From the NCBI RefSeq assembly GCF_052180215.1, contig NZ_CP197471.1:3320001-3384000 (forward strand): 64,000 bases of DNA, written 5' to 3'. Under the pieces are notes generated by a model. It was given only the letters and a program-made list of their open reading frames with translations. It was not told the DNA's origin and did no database searches. Both the position numbers and the translations under genes were made by a program. The stretch is from Pseudoneobacillus sp052180215 (GTDB lineage: Bacteria; Bacillota; Bacilli; Bacillales; Cytobacillaceae). Of the stretch, positions 25,934 to 34,741 are shown in pieces; within the stretch, counting starts at the first letter, position 1; each line of letters begins with the position of its first letter.

Positions 25934-26230
25934 ATGCCTATTTTAGTCATTTTTATTGTATTATCTCTAGTATTTTATCTTTTTTATAAAGTTAAATTTG
26001 TACGAAGCAACAAACCAGCTGAAAAAAAATGGATTTCTTCCAAATCTAGTATATCACTCGGTTTATTTATCGCACTATTTGGTATCAATCAACTATTTCT
26101 TTTTCAAACAACGGTTACCTATATAGTAGCAGCGGTCTTTATCATAATGGGTGGTTTAAGTATTTGGTCTGGCTGGAAGGCTTACAAATATTTTCTTCCA
26201 TTAGCTATTGAGGAAGCTGAACACAACTAA
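25934..26230 (+). CDS. ytpI: YtpI-family membrane protein
   Basis: 98-aa protein with three hydrophobic segments and the sequence SISLGLFIALFGINQLFLF. It matches the B. subtilis YtpI family in size, composition and position between nrnA and ytoI. Function is unknown. The frame is open upstream, but the ATG at 25934 has GGAGGA seven bases before it and gives the compact MPILVIFIVL start. Confidence 0.8.
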   Translation: MPILVIFIVLSLVFYLFYKVKFVRSNKPAEKKWISSKSSISLGLFIALFGINQLFLFQTTVTYIVAAVFIIMGGLSIWSGWKAYKYFLPLAIEEAEHN

Positions 26231-26239
26231 TCAAAGCGG

Positions 26240-26267
26240 AAAAGCTGTTTCAACTGAAACAGCTTTT
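26240..26267. terminator. Bidirectional terminator between ytpI and ytoI
   Basis: Perfect 13-bp stem AAAAGCTGTTTCA/TGAAACAGCTTTT with a 2-base loop, T-run on the plus strand and A-rich stem base for the minus strand. Confidence 0.85.
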
Positions 26268-26274
26268 TGTTTTG

Positions 26275-27594
26275 CTAACTGCGGTCAATTAGTTGACACA
26301 TCATCATCGCTTTTCCAACAAGTACTCCCTCATTGAAAACCTCTACGTCGACTTTCCCAAACTTTCGACCGACCTCTAGTACCTTAGGAAAAATCTCCAA
26401 CATACTATCAATTTGAACTGGTTTTATAAAGTAAATCGTCATATTTTCTACAACCAGGTCACCTTTTTTATACGTTCGTAATACACGATTGGCTGCTTCC
26501 GTCACAATAGTTGTAAATACGCCATACGATATGGTGCCAAGGTAGTTGGTCATTTGGGGGGTTACACTACATTTATAGGTTTCTTCCCCTTTTGTTTTAC
26601 CACTAGATAAAGCGAGCTGACTAGTGACGATATCATCAATCGTCTCTCCAACTTGTGGCTGCCTTTGTACCATTTGTAATGCTTTAAGTACGTCCTGGCG
26701 ACTGATAATTCCTTCTAATCGATTGGAATCATTCACCACAGGTAAAACTTCGATACCTTCCCAAACCATCATATGAGCAGCAGATGCCACACTTGTTTTA
26801 CCGCTCACTGTCATAGGATTCTTCGTCATAATTTTATCAATATGTGTATCTGAGTCTTGTCCAAGAATATCCTTCGAAGTTAACATTCCTTGAATTTTAC
26901 GATTATGATCGATAACAGGAAAACGACTATGGAAAGATTCGCGATTAAATTTATGCCATTTCGATACTGTGTCATCTACCTTTAAGCATATGGTTTCATC
27001 TACAGGGGTTAGTATATCTTCTACTAATACTATTTCTTTTTTTATAAGCTGATCATAGATAGCTCTATTAATCATCGTTGCAACTGTAAAGGTATCATAG
27101 CTGCTAGAAATAATCGGTAACTGTAGTTCATCCGCAAGCTTTTTCACATGATCCTCTGTATCAAAACCGCCTGTAATCAAAACGGCTGCTCCCGCTTTTA
27201 ATGCATGCTCATGTGCTTTAGTGCGGTTACCGACAATAAGTAAATTTCCAGCACCCGTATACCGCATCATTGCATCAAGTTGCATAGCTCCTATAACAAA
27301 TTTATTAAGCGTTTTATGTAAGCCTGCTCGGCCGCCTAATACTTGTCCATCGATAATATTGACAATTTCTGCATACGTTAATTTTTCGATATTCTCTTTT
27401 TTCTTACGTTCAATTCGAATTGTACCTACACGCTCAATGGTACTTACGTATCCTTTATTTTCCGCATCTTTGATAGCACGATACGCTGTTCCTTCACTAA
27501 CGCTCATAGCTTTTGCAATCTGGCGAACAGATATTTTTTCTCCTACGGGAAGAGAATCAATATACTGTAATATTTGTTCATGCTTAGTTGCCAT
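26275..27594 (-). CDS. ytoI: HTH-DRTGG-CBS-hot-dog regulatory protein YtoI
   Basis: 439 aa multi-domain protein. The order is an N-terminal winged helix-turn-helix (about 1-65, ISVRQIAKAMSVSEGTAYRAIK), a DRTGG domain (about 75-180), a CBS pair (about 190-310, with SKDILGQDSDTHIDKIMTKNP) and a C-terminal hot-dog thioesterase-like domain (about 325-439). CBS pairs bind adenine nucleotides, and the whole suggests a nucleotide- or acyl-CoA-sensing regulator, but no target is known. The ATG at 27594 follows CAGGTG. Confidence 0.9.
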   Translation of the reverse strand: MATKHEQILQYIDSLPVGEKISVRQIAKAMSVSEGTAYRAIKDAENKGYVSTIERVGTIRIERKKKENIEKLTYAEIVNIIDGQVLGGRAGLHKTLNKFVIGAMQLDAMMRYTGAGNLLIVGNRTKAHEHALKAGAAVLITGGFDTEDHVKKLADELQLPIISSSYDTFTVATMINRAIYDQLIKKEIVLVEDILTPVDETICLKVDDTVSKWHKFNRESFHSRFPVIDHNRKIQGMLTSKDILGQDSDTHIDKIMTKNPMTVSGKTSVASAAHMMVWEGIEVLPVVNDSNRLEGIISRQDVLKALQMVQRQPQVGETIDDIVTSQLALSSGKTKGEETYKCSVTPQMTNYLGTISYGVFTTIVTEAANRVLRTYKKGDLVVENMTIYFIKPVQIDSMLEIFPKVLEVGRKFGKVDVEVFNEGVLVGKAMMMCQLIDRS

Positions 27595-27697
27595 ACGTTC
27601 ACCTGCTTTTTTCCGTCCTAAAAAGGATTAGTTAATTTTATTATAAAGTGAACATATGGCCGAGTAAACATTACCTAGGAAAAATCAAGAAAATAAC

Positions 27698-27931
27698 TTA
27701 TCCAAGATAACGAGCTCTTTTTTGTTTTGGTTTCCCCACATTTAATTTTTGACCCTTAGGTGCATACAGTAATGCTGAAAGGTTTCCCGCAATCACTAAT
27801 AAAGCAAGAATAAGCCAGCTTATGGCAAATATCCCTTCTAACCCTTGAGCAAAAATTGAAAACTTTGGAAGGGCAAAATATAACATAAATGCTGCTAATA
27901 ATAAACATAACATATACCGATTTCTTTTCAT
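27698..27931 (-). CDS. Small two-helix membrane protein, unknown function
   Basis: 77 aa. Two hydrophobic segments (about 6-28 and 33-55) and a very basic C-terminal tail (KLNVGKPKQKRARYLG), so the tail is probably cytoplasmic. The start ATG at 27931 has an excellent GGAGGG site seven bases upstream, which supports it as a real gene. I do not recognise the family. It lies between ytoI and ytkL on the same strand, followed by an untranslated stretch with no clear hairpin. Confidence 0.7.
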   Translation of the reverse strand: MKRNRYMLCLLLAAFMLYFALPKFSIFAQGLEGIFAISWLILALLVIAGNLSALLYAPKGQKLNVGKPKQKRARYLG

Positions 27932-27994
27932 TCAATATCCCTCCTTTTTTATAGCTTGTTTCATATGTATGCGAAAGACAGTCAAAAAATAATA

Positions 27995-28045
27995 AAAAAT
28001 GAAGCTAATCTAATGGCAAATTCCCCTTAGATTAGCTTCATTTTT
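27995..28045 (-). terminator. Terminator overlapping the ytkL stop codon
   Basis: 19-bp perfect stem (AAAAATGAAGCTAATCTAA and its complement) with a 13-base loop. The ytkL stop codon begins in the stem (28044-28046). Confidence 0.85.
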
Positions 28046-28724
28046 ATAGTTCGAACGAATCTCCAGACTGCATGATTAGACCGGTATCATTCTGCAATAA
28101 CTCAATAAACTTTTGTGGATCCTGTTTAATTGGAGGGAAGGTATTATAGTGAATCGGAACAACCTTTTTTGCATTCAATAAAGTTGCAGCATAAGCCGCA
28201 TCTTCAGGTCCCATTGTATAATTATCACCAATAGGTAAAAATGCGACATCGATTGGATGGCGTTCTCCTATTAATTTCATATCCGAGAATAATCCAGTAT
28301 CTCCTGCATGATAGATGGTCTTTCCTTCTGCCATGAATAAAATCCCTGCAGGCATTCCACAATAAATAATTTCTTTATTTTCTGTAACATATGAACTTCC
28401 ATGGAATGCTTGAGTCAGCTTAACTTTTCCAAAATCAAATGAATAAGCTCCACCAATAGACATTCCATGTACATTTAACCCTTTCCAGCTTAATAGATTC
28501 GCAAGGTCCGCCATAGCAATGACTAATGAATGATTCCTTTTCGCTAATTCAACTGTATCGCCAACGTGATCATTATGCCCATGGGAAAGAATAATCACAT
28601 CTGCTTTTACTTCGTCAGTTTTTAAATCGGTTAAGCTATTGCCTGTAATAAAGGGATCGATTAAAATCGTTTTTCCATTGGTCTCTATCATTACTACTGA
28701 ATGACCATGATAAGATAATTTCAC
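28044..28724 (-). CDS. ytkL: Metallo-beta-lactamase-fold hydrolase YtkL (UPF0173)
   Basis: 226 aa. The metal-binding signature is ILSHGHNDHVGD, with further ligands in AMADL, AFHGSSY, HAGDTGLF and PIHYNTFPP, which fits a zinc-dependent beta-lactamase-fold hydrolase. The physiological substrate is not known for the family. The start is a GTG at 28724 with GAGGAGG upstream. It is divergent from the M24 peptidase. Confidence 0.9.
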   Translation of the reverse strand: MKLSYHGHSVVMIETNGKTILIDPFITGNSLTDLKTDEVKADVIILSHGHNDHVGDTVELAKRNHSLVIAMADLANLLSWKGLNVHGMSIGGAYSFDFGKVKLTQAFHGSSYVTENKEIIYCGMPAGILFMAEGKTIYHAGDTGLFSDMKLIGERHPIDVAFLPIGDNYTMGPEDAAYAATLLNAKKVVPIHYNTFPPIKQDPQKFIELLQNDTGLIMQSGDSFEL

Positions 28725-28896
28725 TTCTATTTCCTCCTCTTAGGGTTGTTATTGTCTAATTTCTACAACAATCCATCATATCCTTCCTAAAAAAATTTTA
28801 TACTTCCTTGCGAAATGCTTAAAACGTTTTACATTTTATCTTTTCCTTGCTAATCTCGAAGTAGGATAGTTTTTATTTTACAAGGGGGATTTTAGG

Positions 28897-29991
28897 ATGA
28901 ATGAAAGAATTAAAAAGATTTCTAGCTGGATGAAGGATTCGAATATTCAGCTTTGCTTTATAACTAACCCTGATAATGTCTTTTATTTAAGCGGCTTTTT
29001 AAGTGAACCACATGAACGTTTACTAGGCGTAGCTATTTTTCAAGAGGAAGAACCTTTTTTAATTTGTCCCGCTATGGAAAAAGAAGATGCTAAAAGAGCT
29101 GGTTGGCCAGGTGAAATCATCGGCCATAGTGATATTGATCGCCCTTGGGAGCTTGTTCAAAAGGCAATTGCTAAAAGAAATGTATCTATCGAAAAAGTTG
29201 CTATCGAAAAAGAACATATGAATGTTGAACGGTATGAGGCGGTTTCAAACCTTTTCCCTAACGCTTCATTTGTCCCAGCAGAAGAGAAAATGCGTACCCT
29301 TCGCCTTGTAAAAGATGACCAGGAGATTAAAAAAATTCGTGAAGCTTGTGCCCTTGCTGATTATGCAGTTGAAATAGGGGTTCAAGAAATTAAAGAAGGT
29401 AAAACAGAGTTAGATGTATTAGCTGCCATTGAGTATGCTCTTAAGAAAAAAGGAGTAAATGAAATGTCATTTGCCACTATGGTATTAACCGGTGCAAATG
29501 CTGCTTCACCTCACGGAACTCCAGGATTAACAAAAATTAAAAAAGGTGATTTAGTGTTATTTGACCTTGGTGTTGTCGTGGATGGATATTGTTCGGATAT
29601 CACACGTACAGTTGCTTATGGAGAAATTAACGAGAAACAGCGTGAAATCTATGAAACAGTTTTAAAAGGTCAATTAGCAGCATTAGAGGCTAGTAAACCT
29701 GGTATGACATGCGCTGAAGTAGATTTAGCTGCTAGAAATATTATAAGAGAAGCAGGCTACGGAGACTTTTTCCCACACCGTTTAGGTCATGGTTTAGGAA
29801 TTAGTGTTCATGAATTCCCTTCTTTAACAGAAACCAACTCTCTTAAATTGGAAGAAGGAATGGTGTATACCATCGAGCCTGGAATCTATGTACCAAATGT
29901 AGCCGGAGTTCGAATTGAAGACGATGTTTTTGTAACCAAAGAAGGCGTTGAAATATTAACTAAGTTCCCTAAAGAATTGGTAACGATTTAA
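28897..29991 (+). CDS. M24-family Xaa-Pro peptidase
   Basis: 364-aa proline-specific aminopeptidase or dipeptidase. The N-terminal creatinase-type domain (about 1-125) precedes a pita-bread catalytic domain with the dinuclear metal ligands in LFDLGVVVDGYCSDITRT (two Asp), HRLGHGLGISVHE (His), TIEPGIY (Glu) and VRIEDD (Glu). It would clear proline-containing peptides in the cytoplasm. The ATG at 28897 has AAGGGGG upstream. Whether it acts on Xaa-Pro dipeptides (PepQ type) or on longer peptides (PapA type) cannot be told from sequence alone. Confidence 0.88.
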   Translation: MNERIKKISSWMKDSNIQLCFITNPDNVFYLSGFLSEPHERLLGVAIFQEEEPFLICPAMEKEDAKRAGWPGEIIGHSDIDRPWELVQKAIAKRNVSIEKVAIEKEHMNVERYEAVSNLFPNASFVPAEEKMRTLRLVKDDQEIKKIREACALADYAVEIGVQEIKEGKTELDVLAAIEYALKKKGVNEMSFATMVLTGANAASPHGTPGLTKIKKGDLVLFDLGVVVDGYCSDITRTVAYGEINEKQREIYETVLKGQLAALEASKPGMTCAEVDLAARNIIREAGYGDFFPHRLGHGLGISVHEFPSLTETNSLKLEEGMVYTIEPGIYVPNVAGVRIEDDVFVTKEGVEILTKFPKELVTI

Positions 29992-30001
29992 AAGGCAAAA
30001 A

Positions 30002-30031
30002 AAATCCGAGAGACCATTGGCTCTCGGATTT
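30002..30031. terminator. Bidirectional terminator between the M24 peptidase and ald
   Basis: Perfect 11-bp stem AAATCCGAGAG/CTCTCGGATTT with an 8-base loop, A-run before and T-run after, so it works in both directions. Confidence 0.9.
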
Positions 30032-30038
30032 TTTTCTA

Positions 30039-31160
30039 CTATTGAAGATATAATAACTCTCTTGCACTCTTATACTCAAGATTTTGGTCTTTCGCTACTG
30101 CTTCGTAAGTTACAAATCCATCAAGAGTATTAATTCCTTTAAGGATCGCTTCATTGTCAAGTGAAGCTTGTTTGTAGCCTTTATTAGCAATTTGAACCGC
30201 ATATGGAACAGTCACATTTGTTAATGCGATTGTTGATGTACGCGGAACTGCACCAGGCATATTTGCAACTGCATAGTGAACAACACCATGTTTTGTGTAT
30301 GTAGGATTATCATGGGTTGTAATACGATCAGTTGTTTCAAAAATTCCACCTTGGTCAATGGCAATATCCACTACAACTGAACCAGGTTTCATTGACTTGA
30401 TCATTTCTTCCGTGACAAGTTTTGGAGCTTTTGCACCTGGAATTAATACTGCACCGATAACTAAGTCTGATTCTTTTACAGCTTCAGCTATATTGTATGG
30501 GTTAGACATTAATGTAGTCACATCAGCACCAAATAGGTCATCTAACTGACGAAGGCGATCTGGGTTTAAATCTAACATAGTAACCTTAGCACCTAAACCA
30601 ATTGCCATTTTCGCTGCATTAGTCCCAGCTACTCCACCACCAATGATGGTTACAGTACCACGCTGAACTCCTGGAACGCCAGATAATAGGATACCTTGTC
30701 CACCGTGAACTTTTTCTAAAAATTGGGCACCAATTTGTGCTGACATTCTACCAGCAACTTCGCTCATTGGTGTTAATAACGGTAATGCCCCATTTGCTGT
30801 TTGAACCGTTTCATAAGCAATACCGACAACTTTATTGTCTACCAATGCTTTTGTTAATTCTGGTTCTGGAGCTAGATGTAAGTATGTAAATAGAATTAAA
30901 CCTTCGCGGAAATATGTATATTCACTTGGAAGAGGCTCTTTTACCTTCATAACCATTTCCATAGACCAAGCTTCTGAAGCAGTATCTACAATTTTCCCAC
31001 CTGCATTGAAATAATCTTCATCAGTAAAACCTGAACCTAACCCTGCGCCTGTTTCAATATAAACCTCATGACCAAACTTTGTAAGGTTTACAACACCAGC
31101 TGGTGTCATAGCTACACGGTTTTCATTATTTTTAATTTCTTTAGGTACCCCAATACGCAT
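30039..31160 (-). CDS. ald: Alanine dehydrogenase
   Basis: NAD-dependent interconversion of L-alanine with pyruvate and ammonia; used to grow on alanine and needed for normal sporulation in B. subtilis. 373 aa (378 in B. subtilis). Motifs: MRIGVPKEIKNNENRVAMTP with the substrate-binding Arg and Lys, the catalytic His in LHLAPEPELT, and the Rossmann loop IIGGGVAGTNAA. The ATG at 31160 follows GGAGG. A cre-like sequence lies about 110 bases upstream, shared with the divergent permease gene. Confidence 0.97.
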   Translation of the reverse strand: MRIGVPKEIKNNENRVAMTPAGVVNLTKFGHEVYIETGAGLGSGFTDEDYFNAGGKIVDTASEAWSMEMVMKVKEPLPSEYTYFREGLILFTYLHLAPEPELTKALVDNKVVGIAYETVQTANGALPLLTPMSEVAGRMSAQIGAQFLEKVHGGQGILLSGVPGVQRGTVTIIGGGVAGTNAAKMAIGLGAKVTMLDLNPDRLRQLDDLFGADVTTLMSNPYNIAEAVKESDLVIGAVLIPGAKAPKLVTEEMIKSMKPGSVVVDIAIDQGGIFETTDRITTHDNPTYTKHGVVHYAVANMPGAVPRTSTIALTNVTVPYAVQIANKGYKQASLDNEAILKGINTLDGFVTYEAVAKDQNLEYKSARELLYLQ

Positions 31161-31267
31161 GATGTATACCTCCCAAATATCTTATTAGATTGTAAGATTT
31201 TAACTAAACCGATAATAATATACCACCTTTAATGGGAAAGAAGAAAGAAATATTTTCTAAAACCCAG

Positions 31268-31282
31268 TGAAAGCACTTACAT
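31268..31282 (-). promoter_or_regulatory. cre-like site between ald and the NCS1 permease
   Basis: On the minus strand ATGTAAGTGCTTTCA fits the cre consensus at 14 of 15 positions (the central C is T). It is about 100 bases from each of the divergent starts. Confidence 0.4.
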
Positions 31283-31378
31283 TTTATCAAACTTCCTATT
31301 AAAAAAATAGTAAAAAAATAATATTTACTATAATATGATATAGAAATATTAGTAAAATGTGACGTGAAAGGATCCCCT

Positions 31379-32713
31379 ATGAGTCAACAAGCAAAAATTC
31401 TACCCGTTAATGTTGAGAAGTTTGGATTAGAACCACTCCCCACTCATCTTAAAAACTCTACTTGGTTTGATTTTTTTATTTTACAAGTAGCCTTTTCTGT
31501 AAACTCAGGTAATTTCATTGTACCTGCATTAGCTGTACTAAATGGGAAATTACCACTAATCCCTGCTATATTATCAACCGTTTTAGGTTCTGCCATTGCT
31601 TTTTTATTTGTTTCGTTTTTAACTTTACCTGGTTCAAAATATGGGTTACCTTCCCAATATGCCATCCGAAGCATTATCGGAAGCAATCTATCTAGATATG
31701 TCGCTTCGCCAATTAGAACGATTACTTCTCTATACTGGTTTGCTGTCCAAACCATTGGGGGTTCTCTTGTTTTTATCAAACTTTTTAATGCACTATTTGG
31801 GGTGGCACTTCCTTTTTTAATGATTTCCATTCTTTTTGCTATGCTAATGGGAATATTGGCTTTGGTAGGATTTGAAGCAGTGAAAAAAGCGATTCGTTCC
31901 TTTTTACCATTTTTAATTGTTGGCCAATGTGTCTTAATCTACTTACTTATTAAAGATTTCGATTGGTCGACCTCTATCTTTTTAGGCGGTGAAATGCGTA
32001 CCTGGTCGCTCTCGCAGTTTTTATTTTTTGCTAGCCTCGCATTTGTCCAATACGTATCTGGAGTGAGCGCATCATCAGATATGGCAAGGTTTGCACGTTC
32101 AGAAAAGGCTGGATTTTGGGGATTATACAGTGGGAATTTAGTTGGGTTTATTATTACCGCTACATTAGGTTCATTTTCGGCCATTTTGTTTCAAGATTGG
32201 AACCCATTTATATCTATTGTTTATTTATCCCAATCTAAACTTATCATATTTTTAATCTTATTATGTTCCATGTCATCTATGATTTCCATTAACTTAAGTA
32301 ATGCCTATACAGGTGGATTTAGTTTATTAAACACCTTCCAATCCTTAGGTAGAATTAAATCGGCTACTATTTTTAGTATAGTTGCTCTAGCAATCAGCTG
32401 CTTTCCCATATTTGTTGAACATGCTCAAAAATACATATCCTTGCTCGGTGTGTTAATCATTCCTATCTCGGCCACAATTGTAGCAGATTATTTATTTATT
32501 AAAAAAGGATTGATGAACGAGAAAGATTTAAAGAAACTTTATAGCCAACATTGGAATGTGCCAGCTATTCTATCTATCCTTATAGGAGTCGTAAGTTATC
32601 TTTCTTTTCCCAGAGAATGGTCACCAAGCTTCCTTTCTTTTCTATTAACTGTAATAGTATATATCTTTTCATATCAATTTAAGTACAAGAAAGATAATCA
32701 GGCTGATAGTTAA
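31379..32713 (+). CDS. NCS1-family purine/cytosine-type permease
   Basis: 444-aa membrane transporter of the nucleobase:cation symporter-1 family. About 12 hydrophobic helices. The N-terminal half has WFDFFILQVAFSVNSGNFIVP and the loop GSKYGLPSQYAIRS, and the typical TM6 region is YVSGVSASSDMARFAR. Substrates in the family include cytosine, purines, allantoin and hydantoins; no catabolic partner is adjacent, so the substrate is unknown. The ATG at 31379 with AAAGGA upstream is preferred to an in-frame GTG at 31364. It ends in its own terminator. Confidence 0.85.
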   Translation: MSQQAKILPVNVEKFGLEPLPTHLKNSTWFDFFILQVAFSVNSGNFIVPALAVLNGKLPLIPAILSTVLGSAIAFLFVSFLTLPGSKYGLPSQYAIRSIIGSNLSRYVASPIRTITSLYWFAVQTIGGSLVFIKLFNALFGVALPFLMISILFAMLMGILALVGFEAVKKAIRSFLPFLIVGQCVLIYLLIKDFDWSTSIFLGGEMRTWSLSQFLFFASLAFVQYVSGVSASSDMARFARSEKAGFWGLYSGNLVGFIITATLGSFSAILFQDWNPFISIVYLSQSKLIIFLILLCSMSSMISINLSNAYTGGFSLLNTFQSLGRIKSATIFSIVALAISCFPIFVEHAQKYISLLGVLIIPISATIVADYLFIKKGLMNEKDLKKLYSQHWNVPAILSILIGVVSYLSFPREWSPSFLSFLLTVIVYIFSYQFKYKKDNQADS

Positions 32714-32730
32714 TATCAGCCTGTTTTGTT
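32699..32730 (+). terminator. Terminator of the NCS1 permease
   Basis: Perfect 10-bp stem CAGGCTGATA/TATCAGCCTG, 5-base loop, then TTTTGTTT. The stem overlaps the permease stop codon and the tail abuts the stop of the small minus-strand gene. Confidence 0.85.
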
Positions 32731-32879
32731 TATAATTCCGTTTTCCCTTCCGTTTGAACATCAGCTTCCTGTTCAATTACTCCACTATTATAAGAGTTCA
32801 TGATTTGCTCCGAAACTTGATTCGCACCATCTTCGTCATAGAAAAAAGTATTACGTTCCCTTGGATCCTTCTTTTGCAT
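32730..32879 (-). CDS. 49-residue hydrophilic protein (YozQ/DUF4025-like?)
   Basis: A short gene that is easily missed. It reads MQKKDPRERNTFFYDEDGAN, then a middle with VSEQIMNSYNSG, and an acidic C-terminus rich in Glu and Thr. The ATG at 32879 has AAAGGGTG eight bases upstream. The composition is highly hydrophilic without Cys, and the SEQIMNSYNSGVI segment reminds me of the small YozQ-like (DUF4025) proteins of bacilli; that is recollection, not a search result. It is convergent with the permease gene and shares the intergenic terminator. Confidence 0.65.
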   Translation of the reverse strand: MQKKDPRERNTFFYDEDGANQVSEQIMNSYNSGVIEQEADVQTEGKTEL

Positions 32880-33000
32880 CTTTCTTCACCCTTTCCAATT
32901 CTTCATCTATTTTATTTTTCAAAATTTATCTACAGATTATGCTTTCCAATATTTTGTATAATGGAATTGTAGAAATAATCAAAAAGGGGGATGGAGAATA

Positions 33001-33447
33001 ATGGGATTAACGTACAAAAATATTCTAGTAGCAGTGGATGGATCAAAAGAAGCTGAGTGGGCTTTTAAGAAATCGATTGAAATTGCCAAAAGAAATCAAG
33101 CTAAACTTTTATTGGCACATATTATCGACACAAGGACCTTTGCAACCGTTGAAACATATGACAGAACGATTGCAGAGAGAGCCAATCAGTTTGCTGAGGA
33201 GCTTATGAACAGATATATCGCACTCGCTCATTCTGCAGGAATAACAGATGTTAAGTATGAAATCGATTATGGGTCCCCAAAGATAAAGATACCTAAAGAA
33301 GTGGCAAAGCAATTTAAAGCAGACTTAATTATTTGTGGTGCTACAGGCTTAAATATGGTGGAACGTTTATTTATCGGCAGTGTTTCAGAAAATATTACAC
33401 GACACGCACCATGTGATGTATTAGTCGTTCGAACTGAAAAAGATTAA
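33001..33447 (+). CDS. Universal stress protein (UspA family)
   Basis: 148-aa cytoplasmic protein with the ATP-binding type of Usp fold: start YKNILVAVDGSKEAEWAF with the conserved Asp, and the phosphate-binding motif GATGLNMVERLFIGSVSENI (G-2x-G-9x-G-S). Such proteins help survival in stress or energy limitation, and the exact role varies. The ATG at 33001 follows GGGGATGGAG. It is a single gene with its own terminator. Confidence 0.92.
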   Translation: MGLTYKNILVAVDGSKEAEWAFKKSIEIAKRNQAKLLLAHIIDTRTFATVETYDRTIAERANQFAEELMNRYIALAHSAGITDVKYEIDYGSPKIKIPKEVAKQFKADLIICGATGLNMVERLFIGSVSENITRHAPCDVLVVRTEKD

Positions 33448-33517
33448 TTCCTATTCCTATAAAATTCATATAGATTTTAAATTTTATACAGATCAATAGA
33501 GATTAGGCTCATCATTT

Positions 33518-33545
33518 AAAGTTTGGGGATTCCCAAGCTTTTTTG
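33518..33545 (+). terminator. Terminator of the universal stress protein gene
   Basis: AAAG-T-TTGGG pairs with CCCAA-G-CTTT (one G-T pair) around a 4-base loop, followed by T6. It lies about 70 bases past the stop. Confidence 0.75.
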
Positions 33546-33614
33546 TTTATTTTTATCAGTTCCCCATGAGATTGTAGTAAAATAGAAACAGCACCTATTG
33601 GAGGTAAATAGATA

Positions 33615-33926
33615 ATGAATTTTTTTCGTTTGGATACTAGGTTAGGAATTCTAGTCCCTCATTTGGTGAATGAATGGGAACACTATGATCAGGAAAAAAG
33701 AGAAAATATTCTCTTTCAGTGGGAGAAAATTAGAGGAGCCATTCCTGATAGGATTGCTGATTTAGAACAAGAAATTAATGAAAAACAAAATGCGCTTTCG
33801 GATGAAAGTAATTTTTTAAAATCATGTCAATTAAACAGTGAAATTTCAGAATTAGCTTCCATCATAAATGATCTATGGCTTTGGTACCGTACTCATCAAG
33901 ATATTACACACAAGGCCCACTTGTAA
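33615..33926 (+). CDS. Orphan 103-residue helical protein
   Basis: I do not recognise this protein. It begins MNFFRLDTRLGILVPHLVNE, continues with a Trp-containing helical stretch (about 22-45) and then a likely coiled coil (about 47-85, DLEQEINEKQNALSDESNF). It has no membrane segment or cysteine pair other than one Cys. The ATG at 33615 follows a strong GGAGG site, so I think it is translated. Repeat copy 2 begins six bases after its stop codon, and the next terminator is about 170 bases further on, so the repeat is probably in its mRNA. Confidence 0.6.
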   Translation: MNFFRLDTRLGILVPHLVNEWEHYDQEKRENILFQWEKIRGAIPDRIADLEQEINEKQNALSDESNFLKSCQLNSEISELASIINDLWLWYRTHQDITHKAHL

Positions 33927-33931
33927 AACAA

Positions 33932-34050
33932 AAAGCGGAAGCGCCTCGAACAGCCCCGACAAGCAAATGTTCTGTAGTGTAAGAAGTCTGCACTTTGACT
34001 TCTTACACTACAGGTTATTTGACCTCGAGGGGCTATGCGCTGGAGCTGGA
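33932..34050 (+). repeat. Dispersed hairpin element, copy 2
   Basis: Same orientation as copy 1. Its 17-bp core stem CTGTAGTGTAAGAAGTC is perfect although it differs from copy 1 at three stem positions, because the other arm has changed to match. Outer pairs AGCCCC/GGGGCT are kept. The right end is more diverged (TATGCGCTGGAGCTGG). It lies in the 3' region of the orphan 103-aa gene. Confidence 0.9.
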
Positions 34051-34093
34051 TTACTAAAAACTTCGTCTAAAGTTATCCTCATTAACAAGAAAC

Positions 34094-34120
34094 AAAGAGC
34101 ATCTTAATTGGATGCTCTTT
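34094..34120. terminator. Bidirectional terminator before the GNAT gene end
   Basis: Perfect 10-bp stem AAAGAGCATC/GATGCTCTTT with a 7-base loop. It serves the minus-strand GNAT gene and the plus-strand transcript coming through repeat copy 2. Confidence 0.75.
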
Positions 34121-34129
34121 TGTTCAGGA

Positions 34130-34615
34130 TTAGAGAACCATTTCCCAAATCTCACCTACTAACTCATGTCCAAAACTATGATGTTTTTCTTCTTCTATTA
34201 ATTTGAATCCTGTTTTTTCATATATGTGTCGAGCTTCTTTTAAAACACTATTGGTCCATAACTTTATTTTTTCATAGCCCGCCTTTTTTGAATAATCAAT
34301 ACATTCTTCCACAAGTCTTGTACCCAATCCTAACCCGCGGGCTTTCGGGTCAACTAAAAGCAGCCGTAACTTAGCAACTTTTTCACTTTCCTCTACAATA
34401 AAAACGGAGCCAACTACCTCACCATCCATTTCAGCTATCCAGCATCGTTCTTTTTCAGGATTATAATGCGTTAAATAGTCGGAAACGATTTGCGCCACAA
34501 GTGCCTCAAATTGTTCATTCCAGCCATATTCTTTGTCATATAAAGTACCATGTTTAAAAACAACCAGTCCCATATCACCAGGTTTTGGCTGACGCAGCTG
34601 GTAAGTATCGTTCAT
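34130..34615 (-). CDS. GNAT-family N-acetyltransferase
   Basis: 161-aa acetyltransferase. The acetyl-CoA-binding motif A is VDPKARGLGLGTRLVEECI (consensus R/Q-x-x-G-x-G/A) and motif B is YEKTGFKLIEEEKH. It resembles the acetyltransferase half of MarR-GNAT fusion proteins but lacks the MarR domain. The substrate is unknown. I start at the ATG at 34615, which has GGAGGGG seven bases upstream; the frame is open further up, but that part contains the ribosome site. Confidence 0.85.
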   Translation of the reverse strand: MNDTYQLRQPKPGDMGLVVFKHGTLYDKEYGWNEQFEALVAQIVSDYLTHYNPEKERCWIAEMDGEVVGSVFIVEESEKVAKLRLLLVDPKARGLGLGTRLVEECIDYSKKAGYEKIKLWTNSVLKEARHIYEKTGFKLIEEEKHHSFGHELVGEIWEMVL

Positions 34616-34710
34616 TTTATCCCCTCCAAAATAATGATTTTGTCTATATATAGATATCAATCCATTTTTGTATTATGTATCAACTATATAAATAGTTAAA
34701 ACAGAGAATA

Positions 34711-34738
34711 AATCCCCCACTTGTCGTGAGGGATTTTT
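34711..34738 (-). terminator. Hairpin after the VWA-like gene
   Basis: AAATCCC-C-CAC pairs with GTG-A-GGGATTT around TTGTC; it sits 4 bases past the stop of the minus-strand gene. The T-run is stronger on the plus side, so its direction is uncertain. Confidence 0.5.
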
Positions 34739-34741
34739 TGA

